DNA from: JAZLEZ01 sp045615505
Lineage (GTDB): Bacteria > Spirochaetota > Spirochaetia > Sphaerochaetales > Sphaerochaetaceae
Direction of reading: 5' to 3'
Assembly: GCA_045615505.1 (NCBI GenBank)
Contig: JAZLEZ010000043.1
Span: 1 to 18,086, forward strand
Length of the DNA stretch: 18,086 bases
Shown here piece after piece: positions 6,893 to 13,945 of the stretch. The notes beneath the pieces were generated by a model. That model saw only the letters and a list, made by a program, of their open reading frames with translations. It ran no database searches and was not told where the DNA came from. A program made the translations under genes and the position numbers. Position 1 is the stretch's first letter. Every line of letters starts with the position of its first letter.

Positions 6893-7947
6893 TCCTGAGG
6901 ATGAAGAATATCTTCTTCACTGTAATATGCATCAGTATTGGGTTTTCCCGTAAAACCTTTATCTTTTTCCGCATCTATCATATCTACAAAAGCTTTCATA
7001 ACAGGTTTAACCGTTTCATCATCAAGAATCGTCATTCCAAGTACGGTTTTATTCTTGTACATTGCCTTGAATTTTTCAAAATTTTCCGAAGCACCCTCTT
7101 CATCAAGTTTGGTACCTATGAGCACTTCAGGCTTTTTTATGAGTTCCGAAGAATACGATGCCAGCTCCTTATGCAGCATTTCGTACTGCTTCAGGCAATT
7201 CGGATCCGACATATCCACAAGATACGCAAGTCCAGAAGTCCTTGAAATGTGCTTGAGAAACTTAAATCCCATACCGGCGCCTTCGCTGGCACCTTCAATT
7301 ATTCCCGGAATATCTGCTATCACGACATCCCTGCCGTAATATCTCATCATTCCGAGCTGGGGAATTTTTGTTGTAAAAGGATACGGAGCAACCTTGCTTC
7401 TGGCATTTGTAAGCATATTCATAAGCGAGCTTTTCCCTGCATTCGGGAAACCTACAAATCCGATATCGGCTATGACAAGAAGTTCAAGCCCTACTCTCAT
7501 TTCAACTCCGGGTTCTCCGGGCTGAGCAAAACGCGGAACCTGCCTTGTGGAAGATCTGAAATGCCAGTTGCCTAAACCGCCTCGGCCTCCCCTTAAAAAG
7601 ACATATCTGTCCGTACCGGTAAGGTCTTTGATGATTTCTCCTGTATCGGCATCCTTGATAACAGTTCCCGGAGGTACAGGAATTTCCATATCCTTTCCGT
7701 CTCTGCCGTAACATCTTGCTCCGGAGCCGTTCTGTCCGTTCTCAGCTCTGAAAGTTCTGATGATTTTCAGATGCGCAAGGGTCCTGAGATTGTCCTTGAC
7801 TACAAAAATCAAATCTCCGCCCTTTCCGCCGTCTCCTCCGTCCGGACCGCCTTTTTCCACAAACTTTTCATGTCTGAAAGAGACGCAGCCGGCTCCGCCG
7901 TGTCCTGAGGCTATATCAATATATGTTTCATCTGAAAATCCGAACAT
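6889..7947 (-). CDS. obg: Ribosome-assembly GTPase Obg
   Basis: 352 aa from the ATG at 7947. Residues 1-158 form the glycine-rich Obg fold (H-G-G-A-G-C, G-G-P-D-G-G-D-G-G-K-G-G), followed by the GTPase domain with P-loop GFPNAGKSS (166-174), switch region with D-I-P-G-I-I-E-G-A (212-220) and T-K-L-D (279-282, the NKxD position). The protein stops soon after the G domain, so the optional C-terminal OCT domain is absent. Obg binds the 50S subunit and couples its maturation to guanine nucleotides and stress. An upstream in-frame TTG at 7983 would add 12 residues but lies in the loop of a terminator hairpin, so I prefer 7947, which has AGAGAG eleven to six bases ahead. The end overlaps nadD by ATGA. 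Confidence 0.95.
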   Translation of the reverse strand: MFGFSDETYIDIASGHGGAGCVSFRHEKFVEKGGPDGGDGGKGGDLIFVVKDNLRTLAHLKIIRTFRAENGQNGSGARCYGRDGKDMEIPVPPGTVIKDADTGEIIKDLTGTDRYVFLRGGRGGLGNWHFRSSTRQVPRFAQPGEPGVEMRVGLELLVIADIGFVGFPNAGKSSLMNMLTNARSKVAPYPFTTKIPQLGMMRYYGRDVVIADIPGIIEGASEGAGMGFKFLKHISRTSGLAYLVDMSDPNCLKQYEMLHKELASYSSELIKKPEVLIGTKLDEEGASENFEKFKAMYKNKTVLGMTILDDETVKPVMKAFVDMIDAEKDKGFTGKPNTDAYYSEEDILHPQE

Positions 7948-7965
7948 TTTTTCTCTCTGTCCAGT

Positions 7966-7995
7966 AAAAAACAGTGCCGGCAAAATACCGGCACT
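7966..7995 (-). terminator. Hairpin with T-run between rpmA and obg
   Basis: On the minus strand, an 8-bp stem AGTGCCGG/CCGGCACT (7995-7988 with 7980-7973, 7-base loop) is followed by G and six Ts (7971-7966). It begins 25 bases past the rpmA stop and ends 18 bases before the obg ATG, so it can end or attenuate transcripts between the ribosomal-protein genes and obg. Confidence 0.7.
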
Positions 7996-8019
7996 TATTA
8001 AACTGATTTGTCTTTGCTG

Positions 8020-8274
8020 TCAGCCTTCAACTACGATGGAAACATAGTTGCGGTTATTTCTGCTGTAGAAATTAACCTTTCCTGCTGCCTTTGCAAAAAG
8101 TGTATAGTCAGTACCAAGACCTACATTTTCGCCCGGGTGAATCTTTGTTCCGTGCTGGCGCATAATAATTTCACCGGCCTTTACAACCTGACCACCGTAA
8201 CGCTTAACGCCTAAACGCTGAGCATTAGAATCTCTTCCGTTCTTTGATGAACCACCACCTTTATGATGAGCCAT
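8020..8274 (-). CDS. rpmA: 50S ribosomal protein L27
   Basis: 84 aa bL27. It opens M-A-H-H-K-G-G-G-S-S-K-N-G-R-D-S, the conserved N-terminal tail that reaches the peptidyl-transferase centre, with R-L-G-V-K-R-Y-G-G and I-M-R-Q-H-G-T downstream. There is no N-terminal extension of the kind cleaved by Prp in firmicutes and no prp gene between rplU and rpmA. The AAGGAGG ribosome-binding site lies seven bases before the ATG. It sits 11 bases behind rplU. Confidence 0.98.
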   Translation of the reverse strand: MAHHKGGGSSKNGRDSNAQRLGVKRYGGQVVKAGEIIMRQHGTKIHPGENVGLGTDYTLFAKAAGKVNFYSRNNRNYVSIVVEG

Positions 8275-8285
8275 TGATTGCCTCC

Positions 8286-8597
8286 TTAAGCGTTAATGCT
8301 GTTTATTGTGAGAATTGAATACTGCTCTCTGTGACCCTGAGTCTTGCGGTATCCCTTTCTTCTATGGAACTTGTAGACACGAACTTTTTCATCCTTGAAA
8401 TTGGACTTAAGTGTAGCTACAACACTAGCACCTTTAACATAAGGTGCACCGAACTTTGCCTTGTCTCCGTCAACAATAGCAAGAACAGATTCGTAAGTAA
8501 CCTGTGCACCGATTTCCGCTTTAACAAGATCAACCTGTACATCTTTACCAACTTCTGCTTTGTACTGTTTCCCAAGAATTTCTACGAGTGCGTACAT
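8286..8597 (-). CDS. rplU: 50S ribosomal protein L21
   Basis: 103 aa bL21: M-Y-A-L-V-E-I-L-G-K-Q-Y opening and the F-H-R-R-K-G-Y-R-K-T-Q-G-H-R-E-Q-Y signature near residues 78-94. It binds 23S rRNA domain I on the large subunit. First gene of the minus-strand operon running to rsfS. An AAGGAT ribosome-binding site lies ahead of the ATG, and a leader of roughly 200 bases with repeat elements precedes it, making autoregulation of the L21/L27 pair plausible. Confidence 0.98.
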   Translation of the reverse strand: MYALVEILGKQYKAEVGKDVQVDLVKAEIGAQVTYESVLAIVDGDKAKFGAPYVKGASVVATLKSNFKDEKVRVYKFHRRKGYRKTQGHREQYSILTINSINA

Positions 8598-8830
8598 TTA
8601 ACACATCCTTTTCTTAAAAATTACCTCTGTAGAGGTACTTTCAAAACTGCCTTCATAAATCTTGAATTTGCCTTTGTGTTTAAAAACACATTTTTGCTAA
8701 TTTCATAATACACAAAGTATTACATCAATTATCAAAAATGGTTTTCTCATCGCAAATTCAAATCCAATCTTCACAAATATCAGTTTTGAAATTACCTCTG
8801 TATTAAAGCAGATACGATAACATACTTCAA
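8598..8830 (-). promoter_or_regulatory. rplU leader and candidate promoter
   Basis: A minus-strand promoter candidate is TTGAAG (8830-8825), 17 bases, TTTAAT (8807-8802), giving a transcript start near 8795 and a leader of about 200 bases. The leader carries a stem ACCTCT/AGAGGT (8623-8636) just ahead of the ribosome-binding site and a second stem, GTGTTT with AAACAC (8677-8690). No coding sequence is seen between 8598 and 8911. A further downstream promoter cannot be excluded in this AT-rich stretch. Confidence 0.4.
8618..8802. repeat. 14-base direct repeat bracketing the rplU leader
   Basis: The sequence AAATTACCTCTGTA (plus strand) occurs exactly at 8618-8631 and at 8789-8802, 171 bases apart. 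One copy overlaps the ribosome-binding-site-proximal hairpin, the other the predicted -10 and transcript start of rplU. Confidence 0.7.
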
Positions 8831-8863
8831 TTGTGTGAACGGATAAACTGCGGATTATTTCTA

Positions 8864-8892
8864 TTGACTGCCTACCGTTCGTTAGCTAATAA
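8864..8892 (+). promoter_or_regulatory. Possible promoter of the TetR-like gene
   Basis: TTGACT (8864-8869), 17 bases and TAATAA (8887-8892) fit the consensus well. The predicted start near 8899 would leave only about 13 leader bases, placing the AGAGGAG ribosome-binding site (8897-8903) at the very 5' end, so the real start may lie elsewhere. Confidence 0.35.
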
Positions 8893-8911
8893 TGACAGAG
8901 GAGATTATTCA

Positions 8912-9436
8912 ATGGATACAAAACATAAAATGATTGAAGCATACCTTTCATTGGGAATTGAAACAGGGTTTGAGAATATCAGTTTAAGCAGGATAACCTG
9001 TGCCGTAGGTATAAAGAAAGCCAGTTTCTACAGTCATTTCAACAGTTTTTCCCAACTTGAAGATGATTCTGTTTCCTATTGTATGGAAAAACTTGCCGAA
9101 AACGATTTCAGGCTGAATACAAAAGCGGATAATATGAGGGTTCTGTTTGAATACCTCTTCGGAAACCTTACGGATTTGTTTTCCGATTCTGCTGTATATG
9201 GACTTTACTGTATGGCATCCCAAAAAAGAAGCTATAACAAAAAATACAACGATATTTTCACTCTTCTTGAGAATATGGTGAATTCAAGAATTCTTGTGGC
9301 TCTGGATTACTGTGTTCAGCGTTCATGGACAAATATCATGGATACCGACTCACTTGCTCTGCTTCTGGCCAAATCATTTATGAATAATCCGGACTTCGAT
9401 TTATATGACACGGCCTTTGATTTGCTTAAAAAATGA
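8912..9436 (+). CDS. TetR-family-like transcriptional regulator
   Basis: 174 aa from the ATG at 8912, which has AGAGGAG eight bases upstream. Reading further up to a TTG at 8831 would add 27 residues without a ribosome-binding site. Residues 1-45 match a TetR DNA-binding domain: an amphipathic first helix, G-F-E-N-I-S-L-S-R-I at 19-28, A-V-G-I-K-K-A-S-F-Y-S-H-F at 31-43 (the usual GVSKGTFYYHF) and a following helix. The rest should be the helical ligand and dimer region, with no recognisable ligand signature. It diverges from rplU and faces argS with one base between the two stops, so context names no target. An operator was not evident; only the short palindrome TTAGCTAA at 8882-8889 falls in its promoter. 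Confidence 0.82.
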   Translation: MDTKHKMIEAYLSLGIETGFENISLSRITCAVGIKKASFYSHFNSFSQLEDDSVSYCMEKLAENDFRLNTKADNMRVLFEYLFGNLTDLFSDSAVYGLYCMASQKRSYNKKYNDIFTLLENMVNSRILVALDYCVQRSWTNIMDTDSLALLLAKSFMNNPDFDLYDTAFDLLKK

Positions 9437-9437
9437 A

Positions 9438-11186
9438 TTACATTTTTGAGAGAAACGGAATTCCTACAAGTGCAAATGCATTTTTCATAGTCTGAAGAAC
9501 CATTCTGCAAAGGCAGACACGGGCCACTACGAGTTCTTTTGTCTCTGCTTTGAGAATCTGGTTGTCGTGATACCAGTGACTGAAACGCTTTGACATATCA
9601 TAAAGGAATGAGCATATCAGCGAGGGGTCATAGGTCTTTCCGGCTTTTGAAACAGTCTCGGGAAAAGAAGCTACAAGCTTAATGATTTCCCTTTCATCTT
9701 CAAGATTGAGTAAAGCAGAATCAAACTTGATGTTTTCGTATTCTTTTTCATCAAATTTTGAAAGCATTGAACAGATTCTTGCACCCATATACTGAAGGTA
9801 TGGACCTGTATTTCCGCTGAAAGACAGGGATTCTTTGGGGTTGAAGGTTATGTCACGCTGCGGGTCAAACTGAAGCATATAGTAATTCAATGCACCAAGG
9901 GCAATATCGTGGCAGGTTCTGTCAACATCATCTATTTCAGATTCTCTGCCTTTTTCCGTTATTTCATCCTTTGCCATCTGTGAAAGCTGAATCATTAGGT
10001 CATCGGCATCCACTACAGTTCCTTCACGGCTCTTCATCTTGCCTTCCGGAAGAAATACCATTCCGTATGAGAGGTGATGAAGGTCTTTTGCCCAATTGTA
10101 TCCCAGCTTATCCAGAATGTGAAACAGTACCTTGAAGTGATACTGCTGTTCACTTGCAACAACATAAACCATACTGTCAAACGGCCAGTCCTTATGACGG
10201 TTGATTGCAGTTCCGATATCCTGAGTGATGTAAATGGATGTACCGTCCTTTCTGAGAAGTATCTTCTTGTCCAGTCCTATATCGGAGTTGTCGATAAAAA
10301 CGGAACCGTCTTCGGCTTTCTGGAAAATACCTCTCTCCAAGCCGTCAAGAACATTGTCCTTTCCGAGCTTATATGTATCGCTTTCATAATAGTATTTGTC
10401 AAAAGATATTCCGGTATTCCGGTATGTTTCACCTATGCCGTCAATTGTCCATTGATTCATAAGTTTCCATAATCCGAGAGTCTCCGGATCTCCTTCTTCC
10501 CATTTCTGAAGGACTTCCTGAGCCTGAGAAGTGGCTGTTTCATCTTCTTTTTCCCACTGAGCAAAACGGACATAATAGTTTCCGACAAGGTGGTCGCCCT
10601 TGATTCCCGAGCTTTCAGGAGTTTCTCCGTGACCGAATTTTTTGTAAGCAAGCATGGATTTACAGATATGAACACCTCTGTTGTTGATGATGTTCACCTT
10701 CATTACTTCCGCTCCGTTTGCCTGAAGAATATTGCTTACGCTGAAACCCAAGCTGTCATTTCTGACATGCCCGAGATGCAGAGGTTTGTTCGTATTAGGC
10801 CCGCTGAATTCAACCATGATTTTCTTATTGCTGAATACGGAGGTTTTTCCCCAGGTTTCCTTTTCCTCAAGAATCCTGCAGTAAAGTTCTGAAACCATTT
10901 TGTCCATATTCAAACGGACATTCATGTAAGGACCTGCACAGAATGCTTCTCCTGCAGGTTTGTCTGTCAGAGAATTAATGTCATCTGCAAGTTCCTGTGA
11001 AATGACACCGGGAGCTTTGCCGAAACTCTTGGCATACATGAAAAGAGGAAATGCCAAATCACCAAGTTCCGGTTTGGGAGGAATCTGCAGGTTTACAGGT
11101 GCAAGTTCACCTTCTTTTCCGGACTTCGTGTACAGATGCTGCAATCTGCTCTGAACAAGGTTTTTCCACTCTTCTTTGTTTATCAT
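9438..11186 (-). CDS. argS: Arginyl-tRNA synthetase
   Basis: 582 aa class I synthetase charging tRNA-Arg in the cytoplasm. An N-terminal tRNA-recognition domain (about 1-110) precedes the Rossmann core with the HIGH motif as H-L-G-H (137-140) in the context F-S-G-P-N-T-N-K-P-L-H-L-G-H. K-M-K-S-R at 383-387 occupies the KMSKS position. The C-terminal anticodon-binding helical domain includes the typical F-S-H-W-Y-H. Length is normal and the frame intact. The start lies two bases past the birA stop, with an AGAGAG ribosome-binding site inside the last birA codons. It is the last gene of the pduL-mtaB-birA-argS run and ends one base from the convergent TetR-like gene. Confidence 0.97.
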   Translation of the reverse strand: MINKEEWKNLVQSRLQHLYTKSGKEGELAPVNLQIPPKPELGDLAFPLFMYAKSFGKAPGVISQELADDINSLTDKPAGEAFCAGPYMNVRLNMDKMVSELYCRILEEKETWGKTSVFSNKKIMVEFSGPNTNKPLHLGHVRNDSLGFSVSNILQANGAEVMKVNIINNRGVHICKSMLAYKKFGHGETPESSGIKGDHLVGNYYVRFAQWEKEDETATSQAQEVLQKWEEGDPETLGLWKLMNQWTIDGIGETYRNTGISFDKYYYESDTYKLGKDNVLDGLERGIFQKAEDGSVFIDNSDIGLDKKILLRKDGTSIYITQDIGTAINRHKDWPFDSMVYVVASEQQYHFKVLFHILDKLGYNWAKDLHHLSYGMVFLPEGKMKSREGTVVDADDLMIQLSQMAKDEITEKGRESEIDDVDRTCHDIALGALNYYMLQFDPQRDITFNPKESLSFSGNTGPYLQYMGARICSMLSKFDEKEYENIKFDSALLNLEDEREIIKLVASFPETVSKAGKTYDPSLICSFLYDMSKRFSHWYHDNQILKAETKELVVARVCLCRMVLQTMKNAFALVGIPFLSKM

Positions 11187-11188
11187 AA

Positions 11189-11893
11189 TTACTTCTCTCT
11201 GATAGTGATTTCGCCGGTACTTAAAACCGTTTCAACGCCGTTATCCATTATATGTAAGGCACAATTATTGTCAATTTCAGTTACAATTCCGGAGCCTGTA
11301 ATCCGGTTTGCCTGAATTATGTTCACTTTCCTGTCAATCAGACAGCTTGCGGCCCTGTATTCTCCTATCCAGAGTTTGTCATCACTTTGTGAAAGTTCAC
11401 ACAGTTCCCGAATTATAGAATTTACCAGATCCATCTGATCTGAATCCGCCTCTTTTGAGTTTCTGTAAAGACTTGTTGCAGTTTTCTGAACTTCCGGAGA
11501 AAAATCCGCTACCGGAGTACAGAAATTGATTCCTATTCCCACCACTACATGATTATCGCAGACCTGAGCCAGAATTCCCGCAACCTTTTTACCGTTGAAG
11601 ATCATGTCATTTACCCATTTTATCTGTGTTCTTTTGTCTGTTTCCTGAAGAATTGCCCTTTTGACTGCAACTGCAGCCTTTGCGGTAAGCATCATCGTAT
11701 CATCCAAAGGAAGAAGAATACTCATATAGATTCCTCCTTTCGGAGACTCAAAACTTCTGCCCAATCTTCCTCTTCCGGCACTTTGTTTCCATGCAACTAC
11801 GACTCTTCCGTCTTCAGCTCCGTTTTTTGCCATCTCAATGAGTGTGGCATTTGTAGATTCAACTTCTTCAAATACTCTTATGTCAATTTTCAT
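11189..11893 (-). CDS. birA: Biotin--[acetyl-CoA-carboxylase] ligase, monofunctional
   Basis: 234 aa. Motifs in order: E-S-T-N (12-15), the biotinyl-AMP loop G-R-G-R-L-G-R (40-46), K-W-V-N-D (92-96), K-K-V-A-G-I-L (102-108) and V-V-G-I-G-I-N-F (117-124), then a small C-terminal SH3-like domain. The protein attaches biotin through biotinyl-AMP to a lysine of biotin-dependent carboxylases or decarboxylases. The N-terminal winged helix of E. coli BirA is absent, so it should not repress biotin genes. I choose the ATG at 11893 because it overlaps the mtaB stop as ATGA; a GTG two codons upstream (11899) is possible. Its carboxylase partner is not in the window. Confidence 0.93.
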   Translation of the reverse strand: MKIDIRVFEEVESTNATLIEMAKNGAEDGRVVVAWKQSAGRGRLGRSFESPKGGIYMSILLPLDDTMMLTAKAAVAVKRAILQETDKRTQIKWVNDMIFNGKKVAGILAQVCDNHVVVGIGINFCTPVADFSPEVQKTATSLYRNSKEADSDQMDLVNSIIRELCELSQSDDKLWIGEYRAASCLIDRKVNIIQANRITGSGIVTEIDNNCALHIMDNGVETVLSTGEITIREK

Positions 11894-13158
11894 ACACACT
11901 GTGCAGTATCCTTTGTTTTAAGAATTACTTTCTTCAATTCTCCGCAGAGAGAACCTGCAGGGACATTGAGAACACGAACTTTGATGTAGTTTCCGGTAAG
12001 TCCGTACCAACAATCGTCTTTATAATCTTCAAGAATGACTTCATGCTCTTTCCCGATTTGTCTTTCAATGTATGTTCTGAAAGATTCCGAACTGATTCTC
12101 CTTAATTCTTCAGCTCTGGCATCCCTGACAGCTTCAGGGACTTTATCCTTTGCTTTGTAAAGCGGAGTATCAGGTCGTGGACTGAAAGGAAAAACATGAA
12201 AGAGGGAGAAACCGTTTTTATTGAGAAAATTCTTTGTAATTTCAAAATCCTCCTCCTCTTCGGAAGGAAGTCCTGTTATGATATCACAGGCAAGAAGCGG
12301 GTCATTTTTTATCTGTCTTATCCTGTTGACGACCTGTTCAAGATGAGAATTGCTGTAATGTCTGTTCACCCTTTTGATTACTTTATCGGATGCACTCTGA
12401 ATCGGTATATGAAAATAGGGTTGCATTCTGGAATCTTTCAGACACTCTATGAGTCTGTCGTCTATATGGTCAGGTTCCATAGAGGAAAGACGAATTCTTA
12501 CATCCGGTCCCAATGTATCGAGCATTTTCTCAAGCAATCCTCCCAGTCCCTCGCCATCGTAATCGTACATAGTAAGATTTACACCTGTCAGTACTATTTC
12601 ATGATAACCTGCTTTTTCTATTTCACTGGCTCTTTTAACTGCAATTTCAGGGACCAAAAATGAGGACTTTCCGCGTGCAATGTGAGTTCTGCAATAACCG
12701 CAGTTGTTATCACAACCGTCCTGAATTTTCAGATATGATCTGCAATGGTATGAAAAACCGGTTGCGGCGTAGTCGAACTGAGAGTAATGGGGTCTGTTTT
12801 TTTCGGATGCAAATTTCTTCAGAGAAAGAAGCAGATTTTCACCTGTAAACAACGGCAGATTGAGTAAATCCGGTTTGCGCGATATGGGAATAATCACCAC
12901 ATTGTCGGAAATACTTTTCAAATCATCATCCGTATAACAACCTGTTACAATTACGGGACATTCACGGGCAAACAACCTGATCATTCTTCTGCCCTTCTGC
13001 TCAGCCTTGCCGGTTACGGTACAGGTGTTGATGATTATAAGGTCTGCACCCTGATATTCTTTGAGGATTTTCCAGCCGTTTTTTTCAAACGACTGGGCTA
13101 TGGATTCGCTTTCGCACTGATTGACCCTGCATCCAAGGGTATAAACATACAGATTCAT
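11890..13158 (-). CDS. mtaB: tRNA t6A37 methylthiotransferase MtaB
   Basis: 422 aa radical-SAM methylthiotransferase. The N-terminal domain has L-G-C-R-V-N-Q-C-E-S (Cys10), N-T-C-T-V-T (Cys46) and T-G-C-Y (Cys74), which hold the auxiliary Fe-S cluster. The radical-SAM motif CxxxCxxC is Cys149, Cys153 and Cys156, and a TRAM domain ends the protein. The G-C-R-V-N-Q opening points to MtaB rather than MiaB or RimO. MtaB converts t6A to ms2t6A at position 37 of ANN-decoding tRNAs. The ATG at 13158 is preferred over a TTG four codons upstream, which lacks a ribosome-binding site; the signal before the ATG is also weak (GGAT). A 5-bp inverted repeat (CCGAC, 13161-13165, with GTCGG, 13173-13177) sits directly upstream. 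The gene overlaps birA by ATGA. Confidence 0.92.
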   Translation of the reverse strand: MNLYVYTLGCRVNQCESESIAQSFEKNGWKILKEYQGADLIIINTCTVTGKAEQKGRRMIRLFARECPVIVTGCYTDDDLKSISDNVVIIPISRKPDLLNLPLFTGENLLLSLKKFASEKNRPHYSQFDYAATGFSYHCRSYLKIQDGCDNNCGYCRTHIARGKSSFLVPEIAVKRASEIEKAGYHEIVLTGVNLTMYDYDGEGLGGLLEKMLDTLGPDVRIRLSSMEPDHIDDRLIECLKDSRMQPYFHIPIQSASDKVIKRVNRHYSNSHLEQVVNRIRQIKNDPLLACDIITGLPSEEEEDFEITKNFLNKNGFSLFHVFPFSPRPDTPLYKAKDKVPEAVRDARAEELRRISSESFRTYIERQIGKEHEVILEDYKDDCWYGLTGNYIKVRVLNVPAGSLCGELKKVILKTKDTAQCV

Positions 13159-13191
13159 ATCCGACGACAAGGGTCGGTTACATCTCGCCGA

Positions 13192-13773
13192 TTAAAGCTC
13201 AATAAGTGAACCTGTTACATCACGACCGCAGGCAGCAGCATTTGATTCATCCGTATCAATATGCATTGCAAGAGTAAACTTATCGGATACACGGATTACG
13301 GTATCTCCGAATACTGTCTTTCTGCCGGCACCTGTATCAACAAGAACATTAACGATATCACCGTTCTTTACTCCGAAATCGGTTGCATCTTTTTCTGTCA
13401 TATGAACATGTCTTTTGGCAACGATTACACCTTCGGAAAGCTCTACTTCTCCCGCAGGGCCTACAATTTTGCATGCGCCGGAACCGGCAATATCACCGGA
13501 TTCTCTTACAGGAGCCTCAACACCGATTGAACGGATATCTGTAGCTGACAGCTCAACCTGATTGATTTTGCGGCAAGGTCCGAGAATTGATACATTTGCA
13601 ATTTCTCTTTTAGGACCGACAACAGTTACTCTTTCGTTGGCAGCAAACTGTCCCGGTTGTGAAAGTTCCTTTTTTACTGTGAGCTGATAACCCTGTCCGA
13701 ATAATTTCTCTAGTGTTTCCTGTGTTACATGAACATGTCTTGCACTTGTTTCTACCAAAAATGTTTTTGCCAT
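13192..13773 (-). CDS. pduL: PduL-type phosphate acyltransferase
   Basis: 193 aa with the PduL two-barrel signatures: S-A-R-H-V-H-V-T (His13, His15), K-R-H-V-H-M-T-E-K-D-A (His122, His124) and H-I-D-T-D-E-S-N-A-A (His171), which supply the zinc ligands. PduL enzymes interconvert acyl-CoA and acyl-phosphate (acetyl- or propanoyl-). The protein begins directly at the catalytic domain, without the N-terminal encapsulation helix of microcompartment forms, and no shell genes are nearby. It is therefore probably a cytosolic phosphotransacetylase for acetate and ATP formation (inference). GGAGG lies seven bases before the ATG, and the promoter and a 5' stem-loop are visible upstream. It is first in the run with mtaB, birA and argS. 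Confidence 0.92.
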   Translation of the reverse strand: MAKTFLVETSARHVHVTQETLEKLFGQGYQLTVKKELSQPGQFAANERVTVVGPKREIANVSILGPCRKINQVELSATDIRSIGVEAPVRESGDIAGSGACKIVGPAGEVELSEGVIVAKRHVHMTEKDATDFGVKNGDIVNVLVDTGAGRKTVFGDTVIRVSDKFTLAMHIDTDESNAAACGRDVTGSLIEL

Positions 13774-13796
13774 TGATAAGCCTCCGTGAATCTATG

Positions 13797-13818
13797 AAGG
13801 AACTTGCTCAAGTTCCTT
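13797..13818 (-). promoter_or_regulatory. Perfect dyad at the predicted 5' end of the pduL transcript
   Basis: Half-site AAGGAACTTG (13797-13806) and its exact complement (13809-13818) flank two bases. The dyad starts about two bases downstream of the predicted pduL start. It could be an operator for a dimeric repressor or a 5' mRNA stem-loop. No T-run follows on either strand, so it is not a typical terminator. Confidence 0.6.
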
Positions 13819-13826
13819 GTGAAAAA

Positions 13827-13855
13827 ATTATATTACTTATGGAGATGTTTCTCAA
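13827..13855 (-). promoter_or_regulatory. Promoter of the pduL-mtaB-birA-argS run
   Basis: On the minus strand: TTGAGA (13855-13850), 17-base spacer and a perfect TATAAT (13832-13827). Predicted start near 13820, leader of about 47 bases ending in GGAGG. I found no equally good plus-strand promoter for the divergent comEC-like gene in 13774-13945. Confidence 0.7.
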
Positions 13856-13945
13856 TGGAAAAGCCTGAAAAACATATGTTAAGTGGAATTTGAAGCGGAA
13901 TCGCCGTTTTTATTGTTTTTTATGCGTTTTTTGGAATAACTTTTT

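Noticed and set aside
7948..7983. Upstream TTG start adding 12 residues to Obg
   Set aside because: It lies in the loop of the terminator hairpin and lacks a ribosome-binding site; the ATG at 7947 begins the conserved M-F-x-D-E Obg opening.
8831..8911. N-terminal extension of the TetR-like regulator from a TTG
   Set aside because: No ribosome-binding site, and the segment has no family similarity; the ATG at 8912 has AGAGGAG at good spacing.
9430..9490. Terminator between the TetR-like gene and argS
   Set aside because: The stops are one base apart and only short palindromes such as AAATGCATTT occur; no stem plus T-run on either strand.
13159..13170. TTG start four codons upstream of mtaB ATG
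   Set aside because: No ribosome-binding site there, and the ATG at 13158 starts at the family-typical strand before the first cluster Cys.
13893..13945. Promoter for the comEC-like gene
   Set aside because: A TTGAAG occurs but no -10 lies at 16-18 bases; the T-rich stretch gives no convincing match.
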